Assembly (NCBI GenBank): GCA_015852425.1
Contig: JAAAIG010000008.1
Span: 1-14,227 of the forward strand
DNA length: 14,227 nt
DNA from: Gryganskiella cystojenkinii
Taxonomy: Eukaryota; Mortierellomycota; Mortierellomycetes; Mortierellales; Mortierellaceae
Reading direction: 5' to 3'
In this document: one piece after another, positions 1-8,572 of the stretch
How positions within the stretch are numbered: position 1 is the first letter of the stretch
Layout: every line of letters starts with the position of its first letter
Program-made: the position numbers and the translations under genes
Notes under the pieces: model-generated
The model's input: only the letters and a program-made list of their open reading frames with translations
Told to the model about the DNA's origin: nothing
Database searches by the model: none

Positions 1-558
1 CGGCTGTAGATTGAGGGGTCATAATTGAAAAAAGGTATGATGAAGGGAGTGGATCTCGGTTCGCGTCGTGTTTGCAAAGATGAAAAGCAAAGAAGAGTAT
101 GTCACGCATGGTTTTTTGACAATCAAATGCTACAGGGTCTACAACTTGAGTGGGCTATCTAAGGAAACCCGGAGAGAGATACATCACGTGATATAGAGGC
201 CACACCACTCCCGACCAACCCTCATGGTTAACTTGCGCACACAACGACAGAAAGATACCGGACTCCATGCTTGATGTTTTGTTCGATCGAGGATCCAGTA
301 CGGATACTGATGGCATATATCATCATCCTCGGGAATTTCAAGGAACAGCCACTTTCTTGAATACATTATTGACAGGTCTCTCCCACTCTCTTTCTTTCTC
401 GCGTCCCTCGAACGCGTCCCAAACCACAGTCACAAATCCAACCTGGTTTCTCTTCACTTCGATTGCATCGATGGTCCTTTTTCATTCACTCACTCTTTCC
501 TTTGTTCTGAACAGTCCCCTTTCTACTTTCTCCTCGAATTAATCTGAAAAGGCGAGCA
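1..558. other. 5' flank of the SET/MYND gene, no gene seen
   Basis: No reading frame here looks like a protein; the small open frames lack domain-like composition and codon use. The last about 180 bases (roughly 370-540) are strongly pyrimidine-rich on the + strand, with runs of CTCT and TTTC, as is seen upstream of the other + strand genes in this window. This suggests the core promoter and 5' UTR of the downstream gene. A perfect palindromic TCACGTGA lies at 184-191. No clear TATA box was found. Confidence 0.6.
184..191. promoter_or_regulatory. TCACGTGA palindrome, possible E-box
   Basis: The octamer TCACGTGA contains CACGTG, the classic site for bHLH factors such as the Cbf1 family in fungi. 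It lies about 370 bp upstream of the SET/MYND start codon. One isolated copy can occur by chance; only position and sequence support it. Confidence 0.25.
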
Positions 559-3521
559 ATGGACTCAGGCACTGCAACAACCGCATCTTCCTCGCCTCTC
601 CGAAGTGGCACAAGGGCGAAGCGGAATTACCGAACCAAGAAGCGCGACGACTCGGACATGGAGGACAATGACAATGTCCAAGAACAGCAACAAGAGTCGA
701 CCACAGTCCTCACCCAAGCTAGCCCTGAAGATTCAAGCTCTTCCCTTCCTTATATCCAATCTCAGAACGCACAGAACCTCGGCGAAGTCTACCCAGGACT
801 AGCAAGACTCAGTTTTCTGGATCAGGAGCAAGACCTGGACGAGGGTGGACAGAGCAACATACCCAACAATAAAGCTCGTCGACGACCACTGCAGCAGCAC
901 CAACAACGTTTAATATCGACCGAGCATGACCCAAGCAGGCGACCCCCGAGCGAAACCATGGAATCATTTCCCTCTTCGAACCAGGCGGCGATCGACGCGA
1001 AGGTGACCACTTCTCAAGCACCACCGGTCCCTCCCATTACTTCGCCCGCTGCACTCACGTCAGCCCTCAAAAGTCAGATCGAGATCAAGAACACAGCAGG
1101 AAAGGGCCGTGGTCTGTTCTTTACCGGATCTGAATCACTCAAATCTGGAGTGTTGGTCTTCAAGGAACTCGGATACTGTCAGGTCGTCAACGACGCCTCT
1201 CTTTCTAAAGTCTGTTCGACTTGTTTCAAAGACATAAGAGAGGAACAGGGTGAAGAAGATCAGTCTTCAGGATCAGGCGGTTTACAGGCGATTGGTCAGA
1301 GAAAGCTTGTTCGTTGCGCTGGATGCAAAGTTGTTTGGTATTGCAACAAGGCAAGTAACCTCTTGGGTTATTACTATTTCCTGACGTCAATGTTCCACTA
1401 TCCATTTCGAGCGATTGACTAACGTTTCCCTTGAAACTCGTCTTATTCTACAGAAATGCCAAATTAGAGACTGGAAGCTCCACCATCAACAGGAATGTCA
1501 GGGCATCCAAAAGTCGATCAGCAGCCCGGGGATGAAGGAGGTCTGGACAAAACATACCATGGAGACGACTACAGTGCGCGCCATTTGCCGATTGGTCCGA
1601 AGACGGGAGCGTGTCCGTGCCTCTGTCCAGTATAAGGCCGAGAATGGCGACAAAATGGACGCTGCTCAGAAACAAGTCCACGAGGTTTACTCTTCCGGAC
1701 TTGATCAGAAGGAGGACGAGTGGTTGGATGAACATGGTACTGCCTGGATTCAACAGTACTTGAACTCCTATGAGAACGAACGAGCCGAGGTCTCGACAAC
1801 GAAGCAATCCTTGGACGAGTCAAGTCAGTTTGCAAAGATTATGGCTGTTGTCATGTCGTGTGTATTGACCCCCAAAGAAGATCGACACGCCTTTCTTAAG
1901 GGAGCATCTGAACTGACGGGTCCGTCAATAGCGAGTCCTGCGGGCGATGGAGGATTTGATCTGATCAGGAAACTGGATTCTTATGGGTTCGTAATAACGA
2001 ATTTGGAGACAACGGCGGCAGTTGGTTTAGCACTTTATGTCCAGTGCATGCCATTCCTCAATCATTCCTGCGTCCCAAACTGTATATACACGTTCAAAGG
2101 GTCTCGAGTGGAATGCCGTGTCATTCGAGAGGTCCAGCCTGGCGAAGAGGTGAGGGACTTTTGTTGACAGTGTGAATTTGTGATTTTTTTTTATTGCATG
2201 CTGGACGAGTCTAAAACTTTTTCATCACGTATCAATTTAGTTAACGATCAGCTATGTTGACCAGGTCGGCAGTACAAAGGAACGACAACGCCAACTCAAA
2301 GACCAGTACCGCTTTCTCTGCAGATGTCCTCTTTGCAGGTACTTTCCAGCAAATCCCTTGGCTGATCCTGTTCAAGAAGACCTTCTGAACGTTCTGTCTC
2401 CAGGATCGCCTCTCTTTGCTCCGTCGCTGGATCCGAAATTAGGATGGCTTTGTCCGAACCCTTTATGTGCCTCTGATCCTCACATTATCCTGGCAGTGGA
2501 CGGTCAGCTTGAGATCTACAACAATGTCAAGCTTCAATGTGCGGTCTGTGGTCACGTCGAGACACTGACACAAGAGATGGAGCAGGAGAACCGAGAGGAA
2601 TCCGAGAGACTGGTCCTCCGGTTTGTACGAGAGATGAATAGTGATTTGGCTACCAAGGCCAGCGGATCACGGAACTTTGAGCTTGCGAAATTTTCTGCTA
2701 CAGAGTCAACAGCCACCGAGCCACCAGTCGTTGGGGGACTGAAAACCGTGAGAGAACCTTCAGAAAAGGCATTGCAGGTCTATGCGGCGACCTATAGACT
2801 TCTCACAGGACGGAGATCAAGCACAAACATATTGGGGAATAATTACTCACAGCTACACACCGAGGAGTCCACCAGTGCTGTTCTTCATCGAAGTTGGATC
2901 CATCATTTAGTCCGCAGACTTGTCCAGTCGGGATTCGACGAGGCGGTCAGTCATAAGAATTGGGTCTTTGCATTGGAGCGATCTCTGGAACTGGGCGAGA
3001 TCTTGAACGAGACCTATGTCGGTCCCCATCCAGCCAAGGTTATTCAGAGTTACTACACCTGCAAGATTGCCAATCTCTTGGCGAACCTTCTCTTGGAAGA
3101 ATCGACAGTCGAGATTGAAGAGAGCGACCAAGAGGACGATAGGGAGGACGATATCGGTAACAGTGGTGATGAAATAGATCTGGCAGCCCTCAGGAATGCC
3201 ATTGCTGATGGACGTGAGAACGCCGATGTCGGAAGCAGGTCATTACAAGATCTAATGATGCAATGCAAGCGTAACGATACTCGAGGGAACGACGACCAGA
3301 ATCAGATCAAGAAGCAACGACAATTGCAACGGCGAACTCAAGCCGAGAATTCGAAAAAGATCTTGCGATTTTTGAAGGAGTTGATCCCCAAGATCGAAGA
3401 TGCTTCGATTCTACAACAATTTCAGGTTTGTTGGGGAAAAGATGGTCGATTGGCCAGTCGATACCGATACCAAGTTGATTCTCTAAAGCAGGCACTGCAC
3501 TACGCAGAACTTCCTTTGTAA
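559..3521 (+). CDS. SET/MYND (SMYD-type) protein-lysine methyltransferase, 3 exons
   Basis: Exons 559-1350, 1454-2149 and 2241-3521 join in phase 0 to give 922 aa. The first about 160 residues are disordered, Ser/Gln-rich and carry a basic patch near the N-terminus (RAKRNYRTKKR). A split SET domain follows: KGRG at 182-185, then a MYND zinc finger with C219, C222, C253, C256, C262, C266, H275 and C279, the SET core NHSC at 467-470, and GEE-LTISYVD at about 494-503 with the expected catalytic-side Tyr501. A post-SET cysteine set (C523, C525, C528) and a second cluster (C567, C572, C596, C599) follow. The C-terminal half is helical and TPR-like with an acidic segment, as in SMYD proteins. The MYND finger has a long linker of about 30 residues between its first two cysteine pairs. 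By family, it should transfer methyl groups from S-adenosylmethionine to protein lysines; histone or non-histone targets cannot be told. Start: the ATG at 559 has G at -3 and G at +4. Confidence 0.9.
1351..1453 (+). other. GC-AG intron 1 of the SET/MYND gene
   Basis: The exon ends AAG followed by GCAAGT and the intron ends TTCTACAG, with a CTAAC branch-site match near 1419. Only the GC donor joins the two halves of the MYND finger in frame (YCNK joined to KCQIRDW). The nearby GT (in GCAAGTAACC, 4 nt downstream) would shift the frame. The other introns in the window that I could place are GT-AG. Confidence 0.85.
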
Positions 3522-3754
3522 AGCCCGAGTAAAAATATAAACGTGGCAATGGAGGCGGCTTGATTTGAAAATGCTAGTCTATTTCTTTTTTTTTATTTTT
3601 ATTTTTTTATTTTTGCCAGATATCCTGAAGCGGTGTTGAACACTGTTCTCGGTTGACCTTCCAGGGCATTATCCTGACCAAGTCGGGTACGGGATTATCG
3701 AGACCGCCTTCTGTTCCAATGTAGTTCTGATCGATCCTGCTTGTAAACAATACA
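3522..3754. terminator. convergent 3' ends of SET/MYND and bS21m genes
   Basis: The + strand gene stops at 3521 and the - strand gene at 3755. An A/T-rich tract at about 3584-3614 contains three TTTATT hexamers on the + strand, which are AATAAA poly(A) signals for the - strand gene. The + strand side has AAAAATATAAAC just after the stop codon as a weak signal. No gene is seen. Confidence 0.5.
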
Positions 3755-4475
3755 TTACATGCCACTGTAATAGCAAGGGAAAAAAGAACATAGGTCTGCG
3801 AGTTAGTTTGCAATGTCATCTGTACGATGCGGACAAAACATTCGGGTGGACAAAGAGGGAAGAAACATACCGCATCTTCATCAACTTGATCAACTCGATC
3901 TTCTTGCGGACCATGTTGCCAAACAACTTCTTGTTCTGTTCCTGGGCTTCCCGTCTCATACGAACGTGGCCGGTTTCATAGGTCCTCCTGAGACGCAATT
4001 CCCGCTTCATGTTGGATTGGTTGATTGTGGTCCTCAAACGTCTGTACGCCTGATCGATCGAGGCTGGGGACGCGACCTTGAAGGAGCGACCCTCGGAGGG
4101 GTGGTTGATATCGAGATGGATAGGATTTGCAGTCGTGTTGGCCTTAGTAGGCTGACCAAAGAGAGGGAAGATTGGGTTGCCAGTTGATGAGGACGAGGGA
4201 TTGTTGCCGTATAAACTGCTTCGGTTCTTTCCAAAGGTGAACTGAGTGTTGTTAGAGGTGTTGTCTTTGGGGTTTGTCTTGGCAAAGAGAATTCCAAACA
4301 TGTCGTCCCCATCTTTACTGCTACTGTTGTTGTTATTGTTGTTGTTGTTTTTGTTGTTGCTTGCGTTTCTGAGGGATGCTGAGGAATGAATGCTGGCAAG
4401 GGACTGAATCTGGACGGGACGTTGAACCAGCGAGGCAGAGGAGAGGCCGCCTCTGGTGAGGACTGTGCGGAACAT
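3755..4475 (-). CDS. MRP21: Mitochondrial small ribosomal subunit protein bS21m
   Basis: Exon 1 runs 4475-3871 and exon 2 codes 3764-3755, giving 204 aa. The C-terminal about 62 residues (about 143-204) match bS21: AYRRLRTTI, then RRTYETGHVRMRREAQ, KKLFGNMVRKKIELIKLMKMRGM in pieces, a highly basic helix-rich domain. The N-terminus (MFRTVLTRGG onward, rich in Arg, Ser and Leu, few acids) looks like a mitochondrial targeting sequence. Between them lies a low-complexity region of about 100 residues, with a polyasparagine tract at about 40-50, far longer than bacterial bS21. The intron (3765-3870) has donor GTATGT, branch CTAAC and acceptor CTATTACAG; splicing adds only Gly-Met-stop to MKMR. An in-frame ATG at 4559 could extend the protein by 28 residues; I prefer 4475 because it begins a good targeting sequence with A at -3. 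The protein sits in the mitoribosome small subunit. Confidence 0.82.
4322..4358 (-). repeat. AAC/AAT trinucleotide repeat coding polyasparagine
   Basis: On the - strand this is a run of AAC/AAT codons with one AAA, on the + strand GTT/ATT repeats. It encodes the Asn-rich stretch between the targeting sequence and the bS21 domain. Such tracts are prone to length change. Confidence 0.85.
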
Positions 4476-4844
4476 GGTTCTTGAATGGGATGTGTGATTT
4501 AAAAAAGGAATGAGAAAATGCCGAAGAGAGGGTGGAATACGAGGGACAGGGAGGCACATTCATTCATTCATTAATTCATTCAGAGAGCCACCACCACCCG
4601 ATCAACAGGTTCAGTTAGCAAGCTTGAATTTGCAGGGCGGGAAACACGCTTCAGGTGGAAGGGACTGTGGCTTGTATGTTTTTTGAATCGTCCGGTTGTG
4701 ACTGCTTCCTTTAAACTTTGCGAGTGAATGAATGTGCTGAATGGGCTTTGAGGAGGCAGGAAGACTACCCATGTAGGTGAAGAGGATCTCTTCTTTTGCT
4801 TTACTCGTCCACACCCAAACCTACAATTCATATAGTAGCCGACA
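4476..4844. promoter_or_regulatory. Shared divergent promoter region, bS21m / PBDC1-family gene
   Basis: The two start codons are 369 bp apart and point away from each other, so their promoters share this stretch. A CATT/ATTC tetranucleotide repeat occupies about 4557-4582, close to the bS21m side. No gene-like frame was found; the longest minus-strand frames here look like cysteine- and serine-rich noise. ATTCATATAG near 4826 is a weak TATA-like element for the + strand gene. Confidence 0.55.
4557..4582. repeat. ATTC tetranucleotide tandem repeat
   Basis: About six ATTC units, the later ones interrupted by an extra AA, lie immediately upstream of the in-frame ATG at 4559 on the - strand and overlap it. 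On the - strand it reads as repeated GAATGAAT, creating several ATGs ahead of the preferred bS21m start. Confidence 0.7.
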
Positions 4845-5634
4845 ATGTCTCTTCCTTCCGCCGACGAACTTGAGCAAATTGAGGAGATTGGTACGAGAAG
4901 GGGACCTTTGAGGAATCAGCCGGCATTCATGGCAGGAACACGAGAAGGAGACGAAGACTGAACTGCGTCGCCTTTTTTTTTGCTTCTTGTAAAATAGAGA
5001 AGCAGTGGGCTGTCAAGGCTATGCACCACGCCGAGACCTATTTCAACCTCCTTGAGGCCATCGATGGGTCCAAGCTTAAGCTTACAAAGTAAAGACTTTT
5101 TAGCCTATGCTAGGTTTCTTGGGTATTGATTATGAAAGCTCGCGTCGTCGCCAGAAGCCATTACTTACAAGCTTAGCTCTTTTTTTTTGTTGTTGTTGTC
5201 GAAATATAGGATCGACGATGAGATCTTTGCCGATTACCTGTTGACGTTTGGTCCCGAGGTGCCCAGGATCGATATCTTGGACGAAGAGAAGGACTTCAAG
5301 TCCCCAGCCATGAAGGAAAAGTGGCGCAACTTCATTAACCGTTATGACGGTGGCAAGGTTGCGGATTACAACTTTGGATCTTTGCTCCGCATCGATGCCA
5401 GCCAAGATTACACCCAAGAGAACACCATGTTCGGTAATGTGTCGCCTTGCTGCTCTTTTGTCAAAGCGCGTTTCACATTGGGATAAATAGTATCGATCGA
5501 TGGGGTTCTTACTTATTCTTCTTTTATCTCATCTCCTCATCAATTTAGTCACCCGCATGCAGTTCTTGACCATTGAGATTGCCCGTAACAAGGCTGGACT
5601 TAACTCTGTTCACTGCAAACGGCAAGCAAAGTAA
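4845..5634 (+). CDS. PBDC1: PBDC1 / YPL225W-family protein (eEF1A chaperone family), 4 exons
   Basis: Exons 4845-4890, 4998-5088, 5210-5433 and 5549-5634 join in frame to give 148 aa, the usual size for this small family (also called polysaccharide biosynthesis domain-containing protein 1, PF04669). Recognisable blocks are EKQWAVKAMHHAETYFNLLE at about 16-35, GSKLKLTKIDDEI at about 39-51, KEKWRNFINRY, DYNFGSLLR, and the C-terminal TRMQFLTIEIARNKAGLN. Despite the old name, the yeast member YPL225W has been reported as a co-translational chaperone for the GTP-binding domain of eEF1A, acting in the cytosol; transfer of that role to this protein is inference. The protein ends with a basic tail (HCKRQAK). 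The start has A at -3. All three introns (107, 121 and 115 nt) are GT-AG. Confidence 0.9.
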
Positions 5635-6512
5635 TATTGCTAGGAAGACTGCAGTCAGACGAGCGTAACAAGAGTCAAAACTATGCAACTTCAGCATGGG
5701 AAAAAATAGGCGTAGAACTCAAAGAAAAAGGAGGAACGCGACGATGTAAAATAAGTAAAATATTTACACAAACAAAGGGATGTTCCAGAGCAAGAGTCCT
5801 TTTTATCACGTTTCATTCTGAGCAAAAGAAGAGATAAAGAGGACTGTGAATCTACAAACAACTGAAATCGACAAGTTTATGCATGGGGGAGGCAAGGCTT
5901 GGAAGCTGGGGGGAGGGGTTTGTGAAGAGTAGATGGGGTCCTGTTGCCTTTGTTGTTAAGATCTTGGATAAGCAGTAGCGCGCGAAAAGAGATTTCATGG
6001 TCCTGCTGCAATGCATGATATGTTGTTCTCTACCTTCTGCACAGTGCGCGAAACGCTCACATCAGTTCCAGAACTTGTTTCTTTGTTACGTCTGGTCCTA
6101 CACCGCAATGTTGACGAAGGGTTTTTTGGAACATACAGGGAAAAGTACAGGCAATACGCACTAACACCATGACGCAGAGGGTCAACATGCCAGGTTTTTG
6201 TCCAGCTTTGTGTAACATGGGCGTTGCGGGGGGTGAAAAAAACCGCTGAGGTTGTTTTAAAAACACCATGACATCAGGAGTGTTTTTCTTTTGGTTTTCT
6301 TTTCGATAGAAGAGAGGGGGGGTTGAGGGAAGGAAAAGAACGAAGGCCAAAGCGCCCTTGCATCTCGCTATCTTCCTCTCGCTCTCTCAGGAACCAAACA
6401 AACAAAAGGCGACAAAACCTCTCACCCTTTATTTTTCTACCCAAAAAGAATCTGGAGATGGAGCCCCTGCCCTTCATCTCTCCCCTCTCCCCTTCCAAAA
6501 GCCCAAATCGAA

Positions 6513-6535
6513 GGGGGAGGGGGGAGGGGGGAGGG
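6513..6535 (+). other. G-quadruplex motif with single-A loops
   Basis: The + strand reads G5-A-G6-A-G6-A-G3. Four G-runs of at least three separated by single adenines is the class of motif expected to fold most stably as a parallel G-quadruplex. A CT-rich block precedes it, so the segment is strand-asymmetric. It lies about 780 bp upstream of the next start codon. Confidence 0.85.
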
Positions 6536-7173
6536 ATGTGGACTGCCAACGGGGAAGACCCAAAGGGTTGCAGGTAGGAAAGAACATTGTGTGAGAGGGC
6601 TCAAGAAGAAAAGCTTTTCCTTTTGCTCTGACGGGTTTGCTCGAAAGATCATTACAACATGGCCCATAGAGACCCTCTTTGTTCTCCACTTTTCATGAGC
6701 ACTCTTCAACTCCGATTCACCTTGACTTGTTGTGCTCACAACAACGACGACAACCACAAAAGATGACGGGTTGCAGGCTACATATGGGCCTGAATCGTAG
6801 CTTAATTAAAGTTGGGTCTCTGACACGGTTACATCATCATTTCCTGTCAACAAATAATGCCACTTTTTTCATGTGTTTTTGGACCTTTGTGGTCTCTCCA
6901 CTCACTCTTTCATGCCTCTTTTGTGTGTTCCACTGCCTGTGTTCTTCTTCTGAAGACTTGTGTCCAACAACGAATAAGCGACAAGGAATCACCAAGTATT
7001 TTTGTCAAAAAAAAACAAATAGAAAAAAGAAAAAAGCCCAGGCTAACCCTGTGCACCGGACCAGGGCAGATGGTTGTCTCTTTTTTTAACCTCCCCTTAC
7101 ATCATACCAAAACCTCCCATCTGGAGCCTGACCTTGATCTGGTAGCTTCTTTTTTTTTCCCTCCAAAGGTAAG

Positions 7174-7181
7174 TATAAATA
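7174..7181 (+). promoter_or_regulatory. TATA box candidate for the seven-TM gene
   Basis: TATAAATA lies 136 bp upstream of the ATG at 7310 and is followed by the pyrimidine-rich tract typical of fungal initiator regions. The same place also forms a perfect splice-donor-like CAAAG-GTAAGT at 7164-7173, so a 5' UTR intron is the competing reading. Confidence 0.5.
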
Positions 7182-7210
7182 AAGACACCCCTTTCCTTCC
7201 ACTTCCCCAT

Positions 7211-7240
7211 CTCCTCTCTCTATCTCTCTCTCTCTCTTTT
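7211..7240 (+). repeat. CT dinucleotide-rich tract in promoter/5' UTR
   Basis: Nearly pure CT repeats, interrupted by one A, sit between the TATA-like box and the start codon. A tandem 10-mer TCTTACCAAC follows twice at 7271-7290. These are likely transcription-start and leader sequences. Confidence 0.75.
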
Positions 7241-7309
7241 CCTCTCGCTGCATCCCCACATCCTCTGCACTCTTACCAACTCTTACCAACCGACACTCAC
7301 AAAATAGCA

Positions 7310-8203
7310 ATGTCAATCACAGCAGTCTCATCTGCACGCTCCAGTATGCGTTGTGCACCCGTGTACCTCCTCATGGTCGTCTCCATGCTCATCAACCTCA
7401 TGACTACAACCTTTGCCGCGCCCATTATCTCGGATAACAAGATCTCTGACCCGACCGTGGGTGGACCCTACCATATCTCTGTTCAGAGTGGCATCGCTGG
7501 TGCGATCCTCATCGTCCTTGGACTTTTGCTCGTCTTTTTCGGTTACAGACTCTTCCATGTGACCATGTTCTTGATCGGTTTCTACTTTTTTGGTAACATT
7601 GCCTATATCGGCATGGCCAACGGCGGTGTCACCTCTCAAACGCTCTTGCTTGTCATCTCGATCGTTGTCGGTATCCTCGGAGGTCTACTCTTGATCTGTT
7701 GCTCTCGACTCGGTGTCGCCGTCCTCGGTGCTGTTGCGTTGTACTCGCTCGGACTTTGGATCTTGGGTTGGAAGTCTGGTGGATTGATCACTTCCCATAC
7801 TGGTCGTGCCATCCTTCTCGGCGTCCTCGCCGTGGTTGGATTCATCTTGGGATTCGTTCGTGAACGCGAGATGGTCATTGTCGGCTCCGCTTTGGTTGGT
7901 GCTTACTCGGTTATCGCCGGTATCGATCTCTTTGCCCAGACTGGATTCATTCAGGAGGCTGATTCGTTCATCAACTCAAAGAGCAGTATCGATAATCGTG
8001 CCGACGGTGTCACGTTGTCTTGGAAGGAGTATGCACTTCTTGCGGCTTTCATTGTATTGGCTCTTCTTGGCATGGCAGTTCAGTTCCGCTCCTGGGGTCG
8101 TCGTCAATTCCGTCCCGTGGCTGCTGCCCCAGCTCAGGGTGATGTTGTCTACACCGAAAAGCCTAGTCGATTCGGAGGACTCTTCAGTCGCCGCCGCTAT
8201 TAA
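7310..8203 (+). CDS. Seven-TM DUF4203/TMEM198-type membrane protein
   Basis: An intronless gene of 297 aa. Residues 1-36 look like a signal peptide with a hydrophobic core (YLLMVVSMLINLM) and an Ala-x-Ala-like cleavage region at TFA-AP. Seven hydrophobic spans follow, at about 60-80, 83-103, 110-131, 135-155, 166-184, 188-208 and 241-258, with Gly-rich helices. This is the pattern of the DUF4203 (TMEM198 / TM7SF3-like) domain. A hydrophilic loop with QEADSFINSKSSIDNRADG lies between TM6 and TM7, and the C-terminal tail is basic (SRFGGLFSRRRY). Mammalian TMEM198 has been linked to Wnt/LRP6 signalling, which is not expected in fungi, so the role here is unknown. Start: the ATG at 7310 has G at -3 and begins the signal peptide; the frame stays open upstream, but that sequence overlaps the TATA-like box and CT tract. 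Codon use is more C-ending than the neighbours, suggesting good expression. Confidence 0.85.
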   Translation: MSITAVSSARSSMRCAPVYLLMVVSMLINLMTTTFAAPIISDNKISDPTVGGPYHISVQSGIAGAILIVLGLLLVFFGYRLFHVTMFLIGFYFFGNIAYIGMANGGVTSQTLLLVISIVVGILGGLLLICCSRLGVAVLGAVALYSLGLWILGWKSGGLITSHTGRAILLGVLAVVGFILGFVREREMVIVGSALVGAYSVIAGIDLFAQTGFIQEADSFINSKSSIDNRADGVTLSWKEYALLAAFIVLALLGMAVQFRSWGRRQFRPVAAAPAQGDVVYTEKPSRFGGLFSRRRY

Positions 8204-8572
8204 GTCCGAACCCCTTTGAGTGCCCACATTTTTACATAATCTACTCTTTTAATCTGTATAACACCAATATTAAAATGCTTCATCGTTGCAGCATACATCA
8301 TTTGACAGAATCAAAAATGAGTTCCTTTTTGTGTGACAGCGAAAATGATAAAGTCAAAGTGATGTGATGTGAGACAGGCGCTTTTTTCAATGTTTTGGGG
8401 CGGAAATGAGAGCGCAATTTTTTTTTCCTCCACTCTCCCCTCTTCTCTCCACTTTTCCTTATCTTTGCTTGGACCCTGTTTCTTTGCCTTTTCTATTCGT
8501 GGAGAGGCCATCACCGTCTTCTCGTTTCCCCACATTCTTTTTCTCTCCCCGTTCAGATACCGACGCTCTCCT
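8204..8572. promoter_or_regulatory. 3' flank of seven-TM gene and promoter of the RRxS gene
   Basis: A 369-bp spacer between two + strand genes. After the poly(A) signal it contains a pyrimidine-rich block at about 8417-8460 and another at about 8520-8556, matching the promoter style of the other genes. No gene-like frame was seen. Confidence 0.5.
8269..8274 (+). terminator. ATTAAA poly(A) signal of the seven-TM gene
   Basis: ATTAAA, the common variant of the poly(A) hexamer, lies 66 nt after the stop codon in an A/T-rich setting. Confidence 0.45.

Larger units (their letters stand above)
5635..7309. other. 1.7-kb gene-poor intergenic region
   Basis: This holds the 3' flank of the PBDC1-family gene and the long 5' flank of the TMEM198-type gene. 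Open frames on both strands (for example minus 6057-6350 and plus 6857-7309) have no domain-like composition. The region alternates G-rich and pyrimidine-rich blocks: GGGGGA runs near 5884-5918, a CT-rich block at about 6363-6390, another at about 6476-6500, the G-quadruplex motif at 6513-6535, and CT repeats at 7211-7240. I looked for tRNA-like T-arm sequence and for known snRNA/5S landmarks and saw none, but a structured RNA cannot be excluded by eye. Confidence 0.6.

Noticed and set aside
267..542. Plus-strand frame of 91 codons before the SET/MYND gene
   Set aside because: It is a translation of the pyrimidine-rich leader (Ser/Leu/Phe-rich), not a protein.
1382..1389. Perfect TGACGTCA (CRE-like) palindrome
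   Set aside because: It lies inside intron 1 of the SET/MYND gene, a single copy with no promoter context, so chance is the simplest explanation.
2451..2550. Second cysteine cluster C567/C572/C596/C599 as a novel domain of the SET protein
   Set aside because: A similar post-SET cysteine pattern occurs, as far as I recall, in some plant and fungal SET/MYND proteins, so it is a family feature rather than a novelty.
4580..4831. Minus-strand frames in the divergent promoter
   Set aside because: Ser/Lys-rich noise lying across the shared promoter; both neighbouring genes are well explained without them.
6057..6350. Minus-strand frame of 97 codons in the intergenic gap
   Set aside because: No recognisable domain, no splice structure and no promoter features. 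The composition resembles translated UTR.
6857..7309. The seven-TM frame stays open for 151 codons upstream, with an ATG at 6857
   Set aside because: This part has poor composition, contains the TATA-like box and CT repeats, and would bury an excellent signal peptide inside the protein. The ATG at 7310 explains everything better.
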